From Pegoplata infirma (lineage: Eukaryota; Arthropoda; Insecta; Diptera; Anthomyiidae): 64,000 nt of DNA. A model generated the notes under the pieces. It searched no databases. It saw only the letters and a program-made list of their open reading frames with translations, and had not been told where the DNA came from. Shown here piece after piece: positions 11,100 to 23,024 of this stretch. The position numbers and the translations under genes were made by a program. Location of the stretch: the NCBI GenBank assembly GCA_963921195.1, contig OY992540.1, positions 130,510,671 to 130,574,670 on the forward strand, given 5' to 3'. Every line of letters starts with the position of its first letter. The stretch's first letter is position 1.

Positions 11100-11640
11100 A
11101 TATGTATACTGAGTAGGGGTTTTCTATAAGAAAAATGTTTCAAAATCTGATACTTTTTCTATAAAAATAAGGTCTTGGAATCTCGGTCTAAGAATTTGAT
11201 ACATTTTGTATAAGAAAAAGTCTTAGAATCTGAGACTTTTCCTATAGGAAAAGTGTCAGAATCTAATACATTTTCTATAGAAAAAAGGTCTCAGAATCTG
11301 AGAATTTTTCAATAGGAAAAAAAATGGTCTCTGAATCAGAGACTTTTTCTAAAGGAAAAAGGGTCTCATAATCTGAAACATTTTCTTTAAAAAAAAAATA
11401 ATTTTCTATTAAAAAAAGGTCCCAGAATCTCAGACAAGAATCTCTACACGATATATGTCTCAGATTCCAACACCTTTTCTCTTCGAAAAATGTCTCAGAC
11501 CCTGAGACCTTTTATGAAGGAAAATCAGTTTGAGACTTTTTATGAAGAAGGAACTTTTCTGTAGAAAACTATTTAGACTTTTTCTATACGCAAAATGTGT
11601 TAGAATTTGAAATTTTATACGAAAATGTTAAATTTACTTT
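11100..11640. repeat. Degenerate satellite of TCTGAGACTTTTTCTATAGG units
   Basis: About a dozen imperfect units alternate 'agaatctgagac' with 'tttttctataggaaaa'. The same unit fills 50280-51700. It carries no coding sequence. Confidence 0.7.
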
Positions 11641-12252
11641 AAAAACAAATTAAGCAAGTAAGAGTGTTAGATTCGGCTGTGCCGAATCCTTTATACCCTC
11701 CAACATACAAAAAAATAAAAAAAAATCTGGGCGTTTTATTATTATATTGGGGGGGGGGTCGGTAGTAGTAATTTGGGGGAGGGGCAAATTTCCTCTCGAA
11801 ATATAAGTTTAAATATTCATTCTTATGCTTTTTGCACTAAAGAAATACAAGTTTATCATTATTTGAACTATTTTTTTTTTTAATCCACGCCCACAAAAGG
11901 GGGGCCGACCGAAAAAAACGAAATTTTCTAATCCTCTGGCTTCTAATGCAGGACTTTGAACTTGTTGCAGGACTTTGAAAATGTTGCATTTGTTAAACAA
12001 AAACACAAAAAATCATGTAAAAAAAATGGTATTTTTCAGAGGTTGGTTTAGTTCTTCAAGGGGAAACTTTTTCCCCCTGGTCTTATTTTGATCATTTATG
12101 AACTTAACCTGCCTAGGAAAAAAAAAGCATATTCGTGTCAAATTTTAAGAGTCTAGCTCTTTTATTTTGGACTGCATCGTGTTAACTACAGACAGACAGA
12201 CTGACGGACATCGATAGAATATCTTAGAATCGATCACTGATCATAAATATAT

Positions 12253-14834
12253 GGGGCATTCCATGCCAAATCGGACACTTTGAAATTTTTTTTTTTAGAT
12301 TTTCCCAATTTGTTAACAGTTTTTAGTACCCTTCGAAAACTTCTTCGTGGTAAATTTTCAAATTTTTTTGATGACCCGTTCAAAAGATATCGAATTTTTA
12401 AAAATTGGTAGTTTGTTCCTTTACTCGAACTTCTTTTACTCATAACATCTTCAATAACGGTCCAAATTTCAATTTTTTTTTTAAATTTTTGTTTTTTTAC
12501 GTACTTTAAAAAAAAAAAATCCCAAAAAATTCTTAAAAGCGCTCTAATATGCGATTTTTAAGTTTTAAAATTTAAATCTCATTTTTGAAAATGTTTGTAC
12601 TCTTCAATTTTTTTGAATTTTTTTTGTGTAAAACTTCTATCGATTCTACAAATTTTTTGCCCAGAAGGATAGTGGGATAACGATTATTACTATTTTTTTA
12701 AATTTTTTGAAAAAATTTTATTGTAATTTTCCAATCTTAAAATCATTTCTACTGCTCCAATGGTATGTCATAGAGGGATCCTTTATAAGACCGACCCCCA
12801 TTAATTTTTACGTTAAAACATTTCTTCAGAACAAACTAATACCCAATTTCTAAGGGGGCTCCCACACAAAACGACATTTTAAAAATTTGCTCCAACCGCT
12901 CTAACTGCCCTAATAGTGCCCTTAGAGCAACAAAATGTATGCCCGACCCACAATATTTTTTTAGTCCAAACATTTTCTCTGAACACACCTACCCTCTATC
13001 TCTAATTGTTAAGGCGTCCCCATACAATTTTTTTTTATTTTTTTGTAAATTTTTTTTATTTAATCAGCTTCTACCGGTCCAATGGTGCGTCCGAGAGGGG
13101 TCATTAGTGAGACCGACCCCCATTTATTTCTACCCTACAACATTTTTTTTAAATATTCCTACGCCCTATCTCCACTCCCTAAGGAGGCTCCCATGCAAAT
13201 AACAGTTGGAGCAAATTTTATAAAAATGTAATTTTGTATGGGAGCCTACTTAGGGAGTGGAGATAGGGCATAGGTATATTTTAAAAAAATGTTGTAGTGT
13301 AAAAATAAATGGGGGTCGGTCTCACTAATGACCCCTCTCGGACGCACCATTGGACCGGTACAAAAAATAAAAAAAAAATTGTATGGGGACCGCCTTAACA
13401 ATTAGAGATAGAGGGCAGGTGTGTTCAGAGAAAATGTTTGGACTAAAAAAATATTGTGGGTCGGTCATAAATTTTTTTGCTCTAAGGGCACTAGTAGGGC
13501 AGTTAGAGCGGTTGGATCAAATTTTAAAAAATGTCGTTTAGGGTATTAGTTTGTTCCAGGTATTAGGGTATTAGTTTGTTCCAAAGAAATGTTAAGCATA
13601 AAAATTAATGGGGGTCTGTCTTATAAAGGACACCTCTATGACGCACCATTGGAGCAGTAGAAATGATTTTAAGATTAGAAAATTATTAAAAAATTTTTTC
13701 AAAAAATTTTAAAAAATAGTAATAATCGTTATCCCACGATCCTCCTGGGCAAAAAATTTGTAGAATCGACAGATGTTTTACACAAAAAAATTTCAAAAAA
13801 AATCGAAACATTTTCAAAAATGAGATTAAAATTTTAAAACTTAAAAATCGCATACTAGAGCGCTTTTAAGAATTTTTTGGGATTTTTTTATACCCTCCAA
13901 CTACAGTATGGGGGTATACTCACTTTGTCATTCCGTTTGTAACGCATAAAAATATCGGTCGGGGACCCCATAAAGTATATATATTATTGATCTATGATCG
14001 ATTCTAAGTCGTTCTATGAATGTCCGTCCGTCCGTCCGTCCGTCTGTATAAAACACGATTCAGTCCAAAATAAAAGAGCTAGACCCCTGAAAATTGGTCA
14101 GAATATGTATAATGTTCATAGGCCGGTTAAGTTCGGAAATGGGGAAAATCGGGCCAGGGGGAAAAAAGTTCCCCCTAAACAAACTAAAAAAACCTCTTAA
14201 AAAACGCAATTTTTACATCTTTTCTGCCATTATTGTTAAACAAATGAAATCTTTTTATGTCAGAAGGGGTTTAAACTCCTGAACTTAGACCCAGGGGGCT
14301 GGAAAATTTATTTTTTTTCTACCCGCCCCCTTTTGTGGGCGTGGATTTAAAAAAACCATTAAAATAATGAGAAAATGGTATTACTAAATTGCAAAAAGCA
14401 TAATAAATAACTTAGTTAACATTTATCGCAATGGGGAAAGTATCCCTCACCACCCCCACCAAGCCCCCCCCTCAAAAAAAAAACGACCCTGGATTTTTTA
14501 TATGTTTTAACATGTTGGAGGGTATCATAGATTCGGCATGGCCGAATTTAACACTCTCACTTGTTTTTTTTAAGAACGTAAAAAAACAAAAATTTTGAAA
14601 AAATAAAAAATTTAAATTTGGACCATTATTAAAGAAGTTATTAGTAAAAGAAATTTGAGTAAAGGCACAAACTACACCAATTTTTCAAAATTCGATATCT
14701 TTTGAACGGGTCATCAAAAAAATCTGCAAATTTACCACGAAGGAGTTTTCGAAGGGTACTTAAAACTGTTAACAAATTGGGAAAAACTAAAAAAAAAAAA
14801 ATTTCAAAGTGTCCGATTTGACATGGACTGCCCC
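12253..14834. mobile_element. GGGGCATTCCA foldback inside a mini-me-like element
   Basis: The left arm GGGGCATTCCATGCCAAATC reads outward to inward, and the right arm returns as its complement ending GGACTGCCCC. The arms match over more than 1 kb, including 'gatatcttttgaacgggtcat' and 'accgaccccca' blocks. The centre is near 13200. It sits in the AT-repeat of the host element's core. The right arm is interrupted by a second mini-me-like element (13889-14566). No transposase frame. Confidence 0.8.
13889..14566 (-). mobile_element. Mini-me-like element, reversed, in the foldback arm
   Basis: Read on the minus strand, it begins AACAAGTGAGAGTGTTAAAT with the hairpin around GGCCATGCCGAAT. It carries the 'ccacgcccacaaaagg' block and five GACG/GACGG units (complement at 14026-14046), and ends TTGGAGGGTATA. 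The uninterrupted opposite arm (12470-12530) gives the empty site: insertion was into a run of T (A on the other strand) with no clear long duplication. Confidence 0.75.
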
Positions 14835-15050
14835 ATATATACTTTATGGGGTTCTAGACCGATATTTTAATACGTTACACATGGTATTATAAAGTGATTG
14901 AAGGGTATCAAAAGTCTTTGTTTTAAACAACTGTATGCTTAAAAATCAGAAGTTTTTAAAGTTTATCGGCCTTTTCGGGGCCCCCAGAGGTCGGGGACCC
15001 TGGGCACGTGCCTAGTGTGTTCTAATGGTTAAAGCGATGCTGGAAATTAG

Positions 15051-15678
15051 CAAATTTGTTTTCTGTGTGTATGAATTTGAATACAAAACAACTTTTAAGT
15101 GAATAAAAAACAACTTTTAAGTGATTGCAATTTTTAACGTAAAAAAATGGTAAAATAAATTGAAGGGCCCATTTTTCCAAAATAGGTCACAAAAGTGAAC
15201 GGCTATACACTTTTGTGATTTAACAAAAAAAAACTCTAAAATAATTTTGGCACAATAAATCTGATAATTTATAGAAAAAAATTTGTAAAATTGATAAACC
15301 CAGCAAAAACCAAAAAAATTTAGTAAATTGTTGCATTCCAATTTCAATGTTCATTACTCTAACATGGCGATGCCATTCAAGGTAAGCACTTTTTTGTTTT
15401 TTTGGGGTGTAGAGTAATGGTGATAGTAATATGTAGTATTTCTTAGTTTTCTGACAAAAAAAAAATCGCTAAATTGCCACTACTTAAACAATTTTAGTTA
15501 AAGACTGCTAAATGCTTTCTTTACAAAGTGGATGGAGGTGGGATATGGGTGGTGTGGAGATAGATAAAAGCACACATGTGAAAAATTAAAATGTTAACAA
15601 TAGAAAACATGAATAAATTTATTACTTTGTTATTATTTATTTGCAAAAAAATAAAAATATTAACCACAATGGACTTAT
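15051..15678. other. Gene-free AT-rich spacer
   Basis: No terminal repeats, tandem structure or coding content were recognised. The small open frame at 15117-15347 is compositional. Confidence 0.5.
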
Positions 15679-16138
15679 AAGGAAAGTCTCCCCAGGGTCA
15701 TCCTATGAAAACTAGAAAAAAACTAGTTAGACATGTACTTTTTTATATAGCGGGCCAAACTCATTTTTAGAGGGGGTCGATTTGTATTGTGACAGGTTGA
15801 TCTTTTTTAGTTTTTTTTTACGATTTACGCCTATTTAGTCAAAATTAATATGGTTTGGTATCAGAATAAAGGTATCTAAACAACCGATCTCATGGTTTTA
15901 ACAAAAAGCCAAAAAAGACAATATTTTTTCGAATTATTAACAAAAATATTGTAAATTTTTGGTATTTTACTCAATATAAAGAAGAGTTGTGCATGTTTGG
16001 ATACGTTCTTTACACACTTAGATAGGTTTTCCAAAAACCTTACATTTGGTATACACCTTGACAAGGTTTCTTTGCAAAATATAGGAGATAAACCAATTCC
16101 ATGAAAATCGAAGGTTGACACTAGGGAGACTTCTCTTG
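15679..16138. mobile_element. AAGGAAAGTCTCCC MITE
   Basis: Ends AAGGAAAGTCTCCCCAGG and CTAGGGAGACTTCTCTT are inverted copies of each other and match the element at 43713-44290. The shared interior includes 'acgatttacgcctattta' and 'tgtgcatgtttgga'. The target duplication is unclear here. Confidence 0.65.
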
Positions 16139-16459
16139 TCAGACAGACGTTTATAAATTTGTATGCATAAACGTTTTCAATGTCTGGCTCTTATAAAAAA
16201 AAATGAGCATAATAAAAAAAAAATTCAAGTATTAATTTGTTTTCAAAGAAATTAAACGACATTTAAGATATTAAAGACAATTATAGTCTAGTTAGAAAGA
16301 CCGTGGGTTATGCTACAACACACAGTAGGGGATTTTACTAACAATAAGACTTTGAAAATTGTACTATTAATAATTTTTAAGTGCCAGAAAGAACATACAG
16401 ACAGAAATATTAAGAAAATGCCGAAAATGATGCTCATTTCTGAAAATTAAAAGTTATGA
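16139..16459. other. Gene-free spacer
   Basis: AT-rich unique-looking sequence. Nothing was recognised beyond a 5' GACAGACG scrap from a mini-me-like element near 16140. Confidence 0.45.
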
Positions 16460-17926
16460 AAATGAAAATAGGTAAAGCACTTTAAACGCTCTGAAGACGC
16501 TTTGTTTCACTAACTCAAAAGTGCTTTTGAAGCACTTTTTTTTCGCGAATTAAAAAATGTTTTATATCTTCCACCCATTTAATAGAGAACATAATAATTG
16601 TAGGGAATGAGGAACACGTCCTCTCTGTTAAAAACTGTTAAAAAATGAAAACAGGGGAAACCATCTAGAAGGCTTGTATTAACTAAATTATTTTTTAGAC
16701 TATTGTGAGAAGAAATATTAAAAATTTAAATCAAAAAAAAATTACAAATTGAAATAAAATCAAAATAAAGCGCCTATAAATAGGGTGACCATTTTTTTCT
16801 GAACTCAAATCAGTACGCCCAAGCTTTTACGTTTATATTTTCGTGAAATACCTCTCTCAAAAAACTCTTTTCTATGGCATAACACTGATAATTTTTTCAA
16901 CACTCAAAAAAATTCGGTTTAACTAGCAAACTTGGGGCAATTAGTATTTTAGTAAAAACAACTGTATGAAAAGAGCTGTTTAAAAACAAAGGTTTAAAAA
17001 CAACTGCTTTAAACTGTTGTCGTTATTTTGCAAAAAATTTAACTGACTTCAAACAACTTCATTTGAATGTTGATCGTTGATATGTGTAGAAATTATAACA
17101 AACAAAAACCCACAGGTTTTGAGTTTATGAAAATCCCTTAAATTCTGAGGACTTTTTCGCATAAGTTTTGATAACTCTGTCTTTTATAAAACTTCCCAGA
17201 TAAAAAGCACATGTTTTTTAAATAGCGGCTGATGTTCTGAGTGATTTGTCCAATAAATACTTAAGACATTACCTCATCGAACATCTCAGAATCATTTGAA
17301 TTGTTGCAGTTACATTATATTTCTAAAATATAAAAAATCCATCATTCCGTGAACTTTTCGTTTAGAAAACCTCAAAGATTATGGGCGTCTTTTCATATAA
17401 ACCTTTTCATATTTATAGGATCAAAATAACCTCATGCTCAGATACATTTTTGCGTTAATAAACCTCTTGATTCACGAACTCTAAACTTTTTAGACTTGAT
17501 TTAACTCAAATTATCTCTTTGTCATAAGTTATAAAAAACTACTCCGATGACTTATTTTATTTTAGTTTTTTATAAGATTTTAGAAGAAAATTATTTTTTA
17601 TGTTAAAATGTTCAAAAATCAGTACAATCAGTACATATTTCAAAAAATCAGTACTACATCTTTTGATCAGTACACGTGATAAAAAATCAGTACAAGTACT
17701 GATCAAATCAGTACGTATGGTCAGCCTACCTATAAACCACTTTATTTTTAGTCCTCCGAATGCTGTTAGAGTGCTTTGAAAAACAATCATATGAGCGTTT
17801 AACGACGTTATCATTCGGACGTTTCAAGAGCACTCTAAAAACAAAAACCATGACGTTCTAGAAACGCTTGTACCACCATCTAGAGTACTTTTAAAACGCT
17901 TTGATGATTGTATTTATCTGCCTGGG
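16460..17926. mobile_element. CCCAGGCAG element, left end missing, with hAT insertion
   Basis: Shares its whole course with 24785-25335 ('aacgctctgaagacgctttg', 'gagcgtttaacgacgttatcattcgg', 'accaccatctagagtact') and ends TATCTGCCTGGG at 17926. The expected left terminus before 16470 is absent. A 948-bp hAT-type element splits it. Confidence 0.65.
16781..17728. mobile_element. TAGGGTGACCAT hAT-type element
   Basis: Ends TAGGGTGACCAT and ATGGTCAGCCTA lie inside a perfect 8-bp duplication CCTATAAA (16773-16780 and 17729-17736). The undisturbed relative at 24785-25335 has one copy of the site region, confirming this is the insertion. Near both ends 'caaatcagtacg' words repeat. No open transposase frame. 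TAGGG fits YARNG. Confidence 0.85.
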
Positions 17927-17935
17927 TAATTACTA

Positions 17936-18730
17936 CACTCAAAATAATAACTCTGTAAAATACTCTGTAAAATGACTGTAATCTCAATTCAACAGATATT
18001 TGACAGAGCTTTCTGTCAAAATACAGATTCAAAGAAAATGCTTTGTATTTTGTTGTGGCAAAAAAACAAAGTTTCCTCTGTTATATTACTTTTTACTTTG
18101 TAATTTTAATTTTACAGATAATTAACAGAGTTTTCTGCTAAAATACAGATTTAAGCAAAATACTTCGTATTTTTTTTATATCCAAAAAAGTTTTCTGTTT
18201 GAGTAGTTTTGTTTTTGTTACCAAACATTAAGATTTTATTTTATCTGTAATTTTTTTTTTGTTGAGAAAAAGTTGAAAAAGTAGCAAAAAAGTTATCAAA
18301 AAAAATCTTTTCAGAAATCTTACAAAAAATTTACAAAATAACATGCATTTAACTAAACTCTGTAAATTTACAGAGTTTTTCTGAAATTTTTTTTTTACAA
18401 ATATATGTAAATTTACATAGTTTTCTTTGCTAAAGGGTGGTTTATTTGACCAATATTTTACTAGAAACTCTGTAAATTAACAGTTTTTTTGTCCAAATCA
18501 TTTTACAGAGTTTTAAAGTAAAATTACAGAGTTTTCTCTGTAAAAAAGCTTTCATATTTTACCAATATTTTACTATAAACTCTGTTAATTAACAGTTTCT
18601 TTCTGTCAAAATCATTTTACAGAGTTTTTTAGTAAAATTACCAAGAAATGTTGTTAGCTGGAAAAGTATGGTGTACTCTGTTAAATTGACAGAGTTTTTC
18701 TGTAATTTAACAGAGTTATTATTTTGAGTG
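17936..18730. mobile_element. TA-flanked CACTCAAAA element, CTCTGTAAA type
   Basis: Starts CACTCAAAATAATAACTCTG after TA (17934-17935) and ends CAGAGTTATTATTTTGAGTG before TA (18731-18732). The interior is a chain of near-palindromes such as 'ctctgtaaatttacagag'. A closely related element in the opposite orientation is at 44736-45536. Confidence 0.85.
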
Positions 18731-19058
18731 TAGGGATGAGATTTTCATGCAGATTAAATAGTAATATTTTAAAACTTTATGTAAACAAGATTATTATAGA
18801 AATTAAGAAAATCTATAAAAAAAAATTAAAAACAAACAAAAAAAGTTTTTCTTATTTTCCAAATTTATTTTTAAAATTTAAAATAGTCATTGAAAAAAAT
18901 AAATTTTAATTTGTGTTTTTGCTAATTTATGCCAAAATATGCAAAAACATGCACTTAAAAGTTGGAAATATGGACAAAACATGCATTTAAAAATCAAAAT
19001 ATGCAAAAATATGCATTTTCACCAAAATATGCAAAAATATGAAAAAACAAATCATCCC
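18731..19058. mobile_element. Short TAGGGATG hAT-type MITE
   Basis: Starts TAGGGATGAGATTTTCATGC directly at the end of the preceding element and carries the same 'aaatatgcaaaaatatgca' content as 9952-10789. It ends 'aatcatccc', followed by GAGTG. GAGTG also precedes the left end, so part of the duplication survives although the last bases of the right end are lost. Confidence 0.6.
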
Positions 19059-20689
19059 GAGTGAAAATAAACATATATAACAATATATAACTTGATGCAA
19101 ATATAATAAATCATATATGATTATTAAAGGTGTCCTTACGACTAAGTTAATTTTTCAAAATCACTTTTTAATACCTGGTAGGGTCCTAAATTGTAGTTTA
19201 GTATCTAAAAATTAGTGAGCCAAAATTTGGGGACAATCGGATAAAAATAACTCGTGCCGAAAATGGATTGAAATTTTGGGACACTCTTATATGATGAAAA
19301 AACCCATTTTTTCGTGTTTTTTGAAAAATATTGGTATATGGTAATTTTTGTTAATTTTTTTGTTAAATAATATGAAAATGGTATTAAATTACCTTTCCAA
19401 AAAGCTTAAATAAATTCAAATCGGATAAAAAATAAGCAGTTTACGCATACATGCCCCAGACCATTGCATGGTTTTTAAAGCCAAAATTTAAAAATGTTTA
19501 AAATTTTTAGGCAAAAAAATAAAAACCCAGCAAAACTTAGATTACCAAATAAGGTATAAAATAAGGTATAGGATCTCTTATTTTATACATTGCAGCATTG
19601 ATGATTTTAACAGGCGATGAGACTCAAAGTAATGCATCCACATTATCACAAAGAATACCAGTAAGGTATAAAATAAGTCATAAATTTATAACGAAGAATA
19701 CGAGTAAGGTGTAAAATATATGAGGGGGTTAGAGCACAAGGGGTTCAAGTGACTTTTTTAAAAAAATTGAGTTAACATATGGAATTAGTAGGTGAAGTTT
19801 ACAGTAGTTCATAGCACCAGAAATTAATGTGAAATTCTTATTCGTTAGCGAGATATGGCGACAATTTTTAGCTCTTGTTACTAAAATACCTGTTTTGCTT
19901 GGAGCACAAGGGGTATATGAGCACTTAAACCCCTTGTGCTCCAAGCAATTATTAAAATTTAGTTTTTCACGTGGACAAAGTGGTTGAATTCCGAGAAGTT
20001 CTTGTAGTAATAGTAATCAAATTTTGCAAGAGCATCTTCGGTCTGTAACCAGCGGTTAAAGTGTGAAAAATGGCGATTTCCGACCAAAATTCATGTCCGA
20101 ATTTTTTGACCAAATTCGGCTCAAAAATTAGGAATTTTTGCGTACATAATAGGAAAAATATAAAAAAATCCCAAAAAAAAAAATATTGGTCCACAGATGC
20201 TGATTTTTAACATAAATATTATTTTTTTTATTCAAATTGGTCCTAAAAGTTGGAAAATGTAAAGCAAGTTATCTAAAAAATATTAAAAAAATATAAAAAA
20301 CACGATTTTCGTTCAAAAATGCTGATCAAAGATTTTGATACCAGATGCTAATCAGCCTTTTTGGACCAAAATCGTGGGTTAATTTTTAAAATTTTTCACA
20401 TAAAATACTCAACATTTTTCGACTTTTAAGACAAATTTGGTTAAAAATATTTTTTATGTTTATAAATCAGCATCTGTGGACCAAAATCGCAATTTTGAAA
20501 TTTTTTAAATATTTTTCCCATAAAACGCGCAAAAGTTCCTTATTTTTGACCCAGATTGGGTTAAATATTTCAGATATAAATTTTGGTCCAAAAACGTAAT
20601 TTTTTAAACTTTGACCGCTGGTTGCAGACTAAAAATGACCTTGCAAAAATTTTTCATAAATTTTCCCACAATTAGCTACTCCATGTCCA

Positions 20690-20800
20690 TCGTTCGGCAG
20701 GTATCACGGCACGAAATTCGAAAGTTTAGATTTCAAGGGACGCCCTAATGAAGATGAAGATGAGCCCGATGATGTCATGGAATCTGATTATGACGACTAA
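20690..20800 (+). pseudogene. Coding-tail remnant, acidic C-terminus, copy 1
   Basis: Open frame ending in ...RPNEDEDEPDDVMESDYDD and TAA, followed by an A-rich 3' side and AATAAA-like 'taataaaatgtgg'. The same tail occurs at 21306-21407 and 22369-22461. An acidic terminus conserved in frame in two copies suggests the 3' end of a real protein gene, perhaps the transposase of the surrounding element. The family was not recognised and no N-terminal part was found. Confidence 0.45.
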
Positions 20801-20904
20801 AAAATTAAACAAAGAACCATTAAAGACTTTCGTAATAAAATGTGGTTTCCTTTTACAAATAACTAACATTCTTTTCATAATTTAGAAATTTATAAAAAAA
20901 GTTA

Positions 20905-21130
20905 GAGCACAAGGGGTATAAGTGCCACTTACATAATTCAGAGGCCATTTTTGGCTGCTTGTATTTGTGAAATATGGTATTTTTTTAACTTGTTAGATTA
21001 AAATATATCTCAGGATCTCTATTAACTAAAAAATAATATTCTAGATATCATCTAACATTTTTTACTGTAATTTAACTATAACCTCTTTTTTCCTTTTATT
21101 AAATTTAAGGCACTTAAACCCCTTGTGCTC
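20905..21130. mobile_element. 226-bp GAGCACAAGGGG unit, copy 1
   Basis: Runs from GAGCACAAGGGGTATAAG to CTTAAACCCCTTGTGCTC. It has exactly the same length as the units at 22547-22772 and 22799-23024. The interior carries 'aacttgttagattaaaatatatctcagga'. It is probably a small MITE or an amplified internal unit. Confidence 0.65.
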
Positions 21131-21305
21131 CAAGCAATTATTAAAATTTAACTTTTAAGACCAATTTGGTTAAAAATAATTTTTATGTTTGAAAATCAGC
21201 ATCTGTGGACCAAAAGCGCTATAGTGGAATTTTTAAAAAAATTTTCCCATAAAGTACTCAAAAATTCCTAATTTTTGAGCCAGATTTGGTTAAATAATTT
21301 TCGGC

Positions 21306-21407
21306 AGGTATTATAATACGAAATTCGAAAGTTTAGATTTGACGGGATGCCCTAATGAAGATGAAGATGAGCCCAATGATGTCATGGAATCTGATTATGA
21401 CGACTAA
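21306..21407 (+). pseudogene. Coding-tail remnant, copy 2
   Basis: Same acidic tail and stop as copy 1, with a few substitutions (DDV reads NDV; the FKGR stretch reads LTGC). The frame stays open throughout. Confidence 0.45.
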
Positions 21408-21492
21408 AAAATTAAACAAAGAACCATTACACATTTTCTTAATAAAATGTGGTTTTCCTTTTACGTATTTACAAATTTATAAAAAAAAGTAA

Positions 21493-21660
21493 GAGCACAA
21501 GGGGTATAAGTGCCACTTACTTACTTCAGATGCAATTTTTGGGTGCAAAAGGGTGTTAAAGACGGTATTTTTTTAACTTGTTAGATAAAAATATATCTCA
21601 GGAACTCTATTAACTAAAAAATAATATACTAGATATCATCTAACATTTTTTATTGCAATT
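21493..21660. repeat. Truncated GAGCACAAGGGG unit
   Basis: The left end and about 170 bp match the 226-bp units, then the sequence switches at 'gcaatttaa' to the 'tggcgcttttcgacc' block. The right terminus is missing. Confidence 0.55.
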
Positions 21661-22368
21661 TAATGGCGCTTTTCGACCAAAATTCATGTCCGAATATTTT
21701 AACCAAATCCGGCTCAAAAATTAGGAGTTCTTGCGTACAACTGCTAAATGCGTAGGAAAAATATTGTGCTCGATTCGGGAGTACTATATCACCATTCACC
21801 AAATTTTTAAAAATTTGATATTCTTTTGAATTTCAAGATTTTACATTTTTTTCTTGTTAAAATATAGTAATATCTTAAATAATTACAAGAAAAATTTAAA
21901 AATCTTAAAATTCGAAAGGATATCAAATTTTTAAAATGTAGGTGAATGGTGAAAGAGTACTCCCGAATCGAGCACATTAAAAAAAAAAAAAATATTGGTC
22001 CACAGATGCTGATTTTTCTGCACAATTTTTTTACTTATCCAAATTTGTCCCAAAAGTTGTAAAATGTAAAGCATATTATCTAAAAAATATTAAAAAAAGT
22101 ATAACAACACGATTTTGGTCCACAAAAATTGATCAGAGATTTTGGTCCACAGATGCTTATGAGCATTTTTGGCCCAAAATCGTGTTTTTATTTTTATATT
22201 TTTCACATACTCAACATTTTGCTACTTTTAAGAGGAATTTGGTTAAACATATTTTGTATGATTGTAAATCAGCATCTGTGGACCAAAATTGCTATTTTGG
22301 AATTTTTAAATATTTTTCCCAAAAATTCCTAATTTGTGTGCCAGATGAGGATGAATTTTGGTCGAAAA

Positions 22369-22461
22369 CGTACGAAATTCGAAAGTTTACATTTGACGTG
22401 ATGCCCTAATGAAGATGAAGATGATCCCAATGATGTCATGGAATCTGATTATGACGACTAA
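22369..22461 (+). pseudogene. Coding-tail remnant, copy 3 (broken)
   Basis: Keeps the SDYDD-stop end, but the frame has an in-frame TGA upstream ('acg tga tgc') where copies 1 and 2 are open. It is clearly decayed. Confidence 0.45.
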
Positions 22462-22546
22462 AAAATTAAACAAAGAACCATTACAGATTTTCTTAATAAA
22501 ATGTTGTTTTCATTTTACGAATTTACAAATTTATAAAAAAAAGTTA

Positions 22547-22772
22547 GAGCACAAGGGGTATAAGTGCGACTTACTTACTTCAGATGCAATTTTTGGGTGC
22601 AAAAGGGTGTAAAAGACGGTATTTTTTTATCTTTTTAGATTAAAATATATCTCAGGAGCTCTATTACCTTAAAAATAATATACTTGATACCACCTAACAT
22701 TTTTTATTGCAATTTTACTTTAACCCCTTTTTTCTCATTATTAAATATAAGGCACTTGAACCCCTTGTGCTC
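22547..22772. mobile_element. 226-bp GAGCACAAGGGG unit, copy 2
   Basis: Complete unit with both inverted ends (GAGCACAAGGGG, CCCCTTGTGCTC). It contains 'cagatgcaatttttgggtgcaaaaggg'. Confidence 0.65.
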
Positions 22773-22798
22773 TAAATAGAAATTTATAAAAAAAGTTA

Positions 22799-23024
22799 GA
22801 GCACAAGGGGTATAAGTGCCACTTACTTACTTCAGATGCAATTTTTGGGTGCAAAAGGGTGTAAAAGACGGTATTTTTTTAACTTGTTAGATTAAAATAT
22901 ATCTCAGGATCTCTATTAACTAAAAAATAATATTATAGATAGCATCTAACATTTTTTATTGCAATTTAACTTTAACCTCTTTTTTCTCATTATCAAATAT
23001 AAGGCACTTGAACCCCTTGTGCTC
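22799..23024. mobile_element. 226-bp GAGCACAAGGGG unit, copy 3
   Basis: Complete unit, nearly identical to copy 2 and separated from it by only 26 bp ('taaatagaaatttataaaaaaagtta'). Its right end doubles as the right end of the large 19722-23034 element. Confidence 0.65.

Larger units (their letters stand above)
11652..14912 (+). mobile_element. Mini-me-like element, interrupted by a foldback
   Basis: Starts AAGCAAGTAAGAGTGTTAG, then the head hairpin ATTCGGCTGTGCCGAAT and the subterminal TATACCCTCCAAC. An ACAGACAGACAGACTGACGG microsatellite lies near 12193, with the core 'tagaatcgatcactgatc' after it. The core is cut at 12252 by a 2.6 kb foldback and resumes at 14835 ('atatatactttatgggg'), ending near 14912 with 'gaagggtatcaaaa'. 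The mini-me family of flies is known for carrying GTCY and TA proto-microsatellites around a conserved core. The match here is by pattern. Confidence 0.7.
10980..15040. mobile_element. Possible composite element bounded by a 10-bp direct repeat
   Basis: TGGAAATTAG occurs at 10970-10979 and again at 15041-15050. Just inside are G/C-run blocks in opposite orientation ('gggggcccctggaaag' near 11020, 'cttttcggggcccccag' near 14970). This suggests a single insertion later hit by a mini-me-like element, but the terminal bases are not clearly complementary, so the boundaries are tentative. Confidence 0.35.
20160..22350. repeat. Inverted and direct copies of a CAGATGCTGATTTTT block
   Basis: 'ggtccacagatgctgattttt' or its complement appears near 20188, 20465, 21195, 21999, 22140 and 22267, often with 'aaaatcgtg' or 'ttaggaatttttgcg' beside it. 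The pattern alternates orientation and accompanies the coding-tail copies, as expected for duplicated segments of one parent element. Confidence 0.6.

Noticed and set aside
12234..12443. 69-codon minus frame and its near copy at 43475-43771
   Set aside because: Both lie in the same foldback arm; similarity reflects the repeat, and the frames change phase between copies.
20905..23024. CRISPR-like array of GAGCACAAGGGG repeats
   Set aside because: The motif alternates orientation as ends of 226-bp units, spacing is irregular, and the context is a eukaryotic genome.
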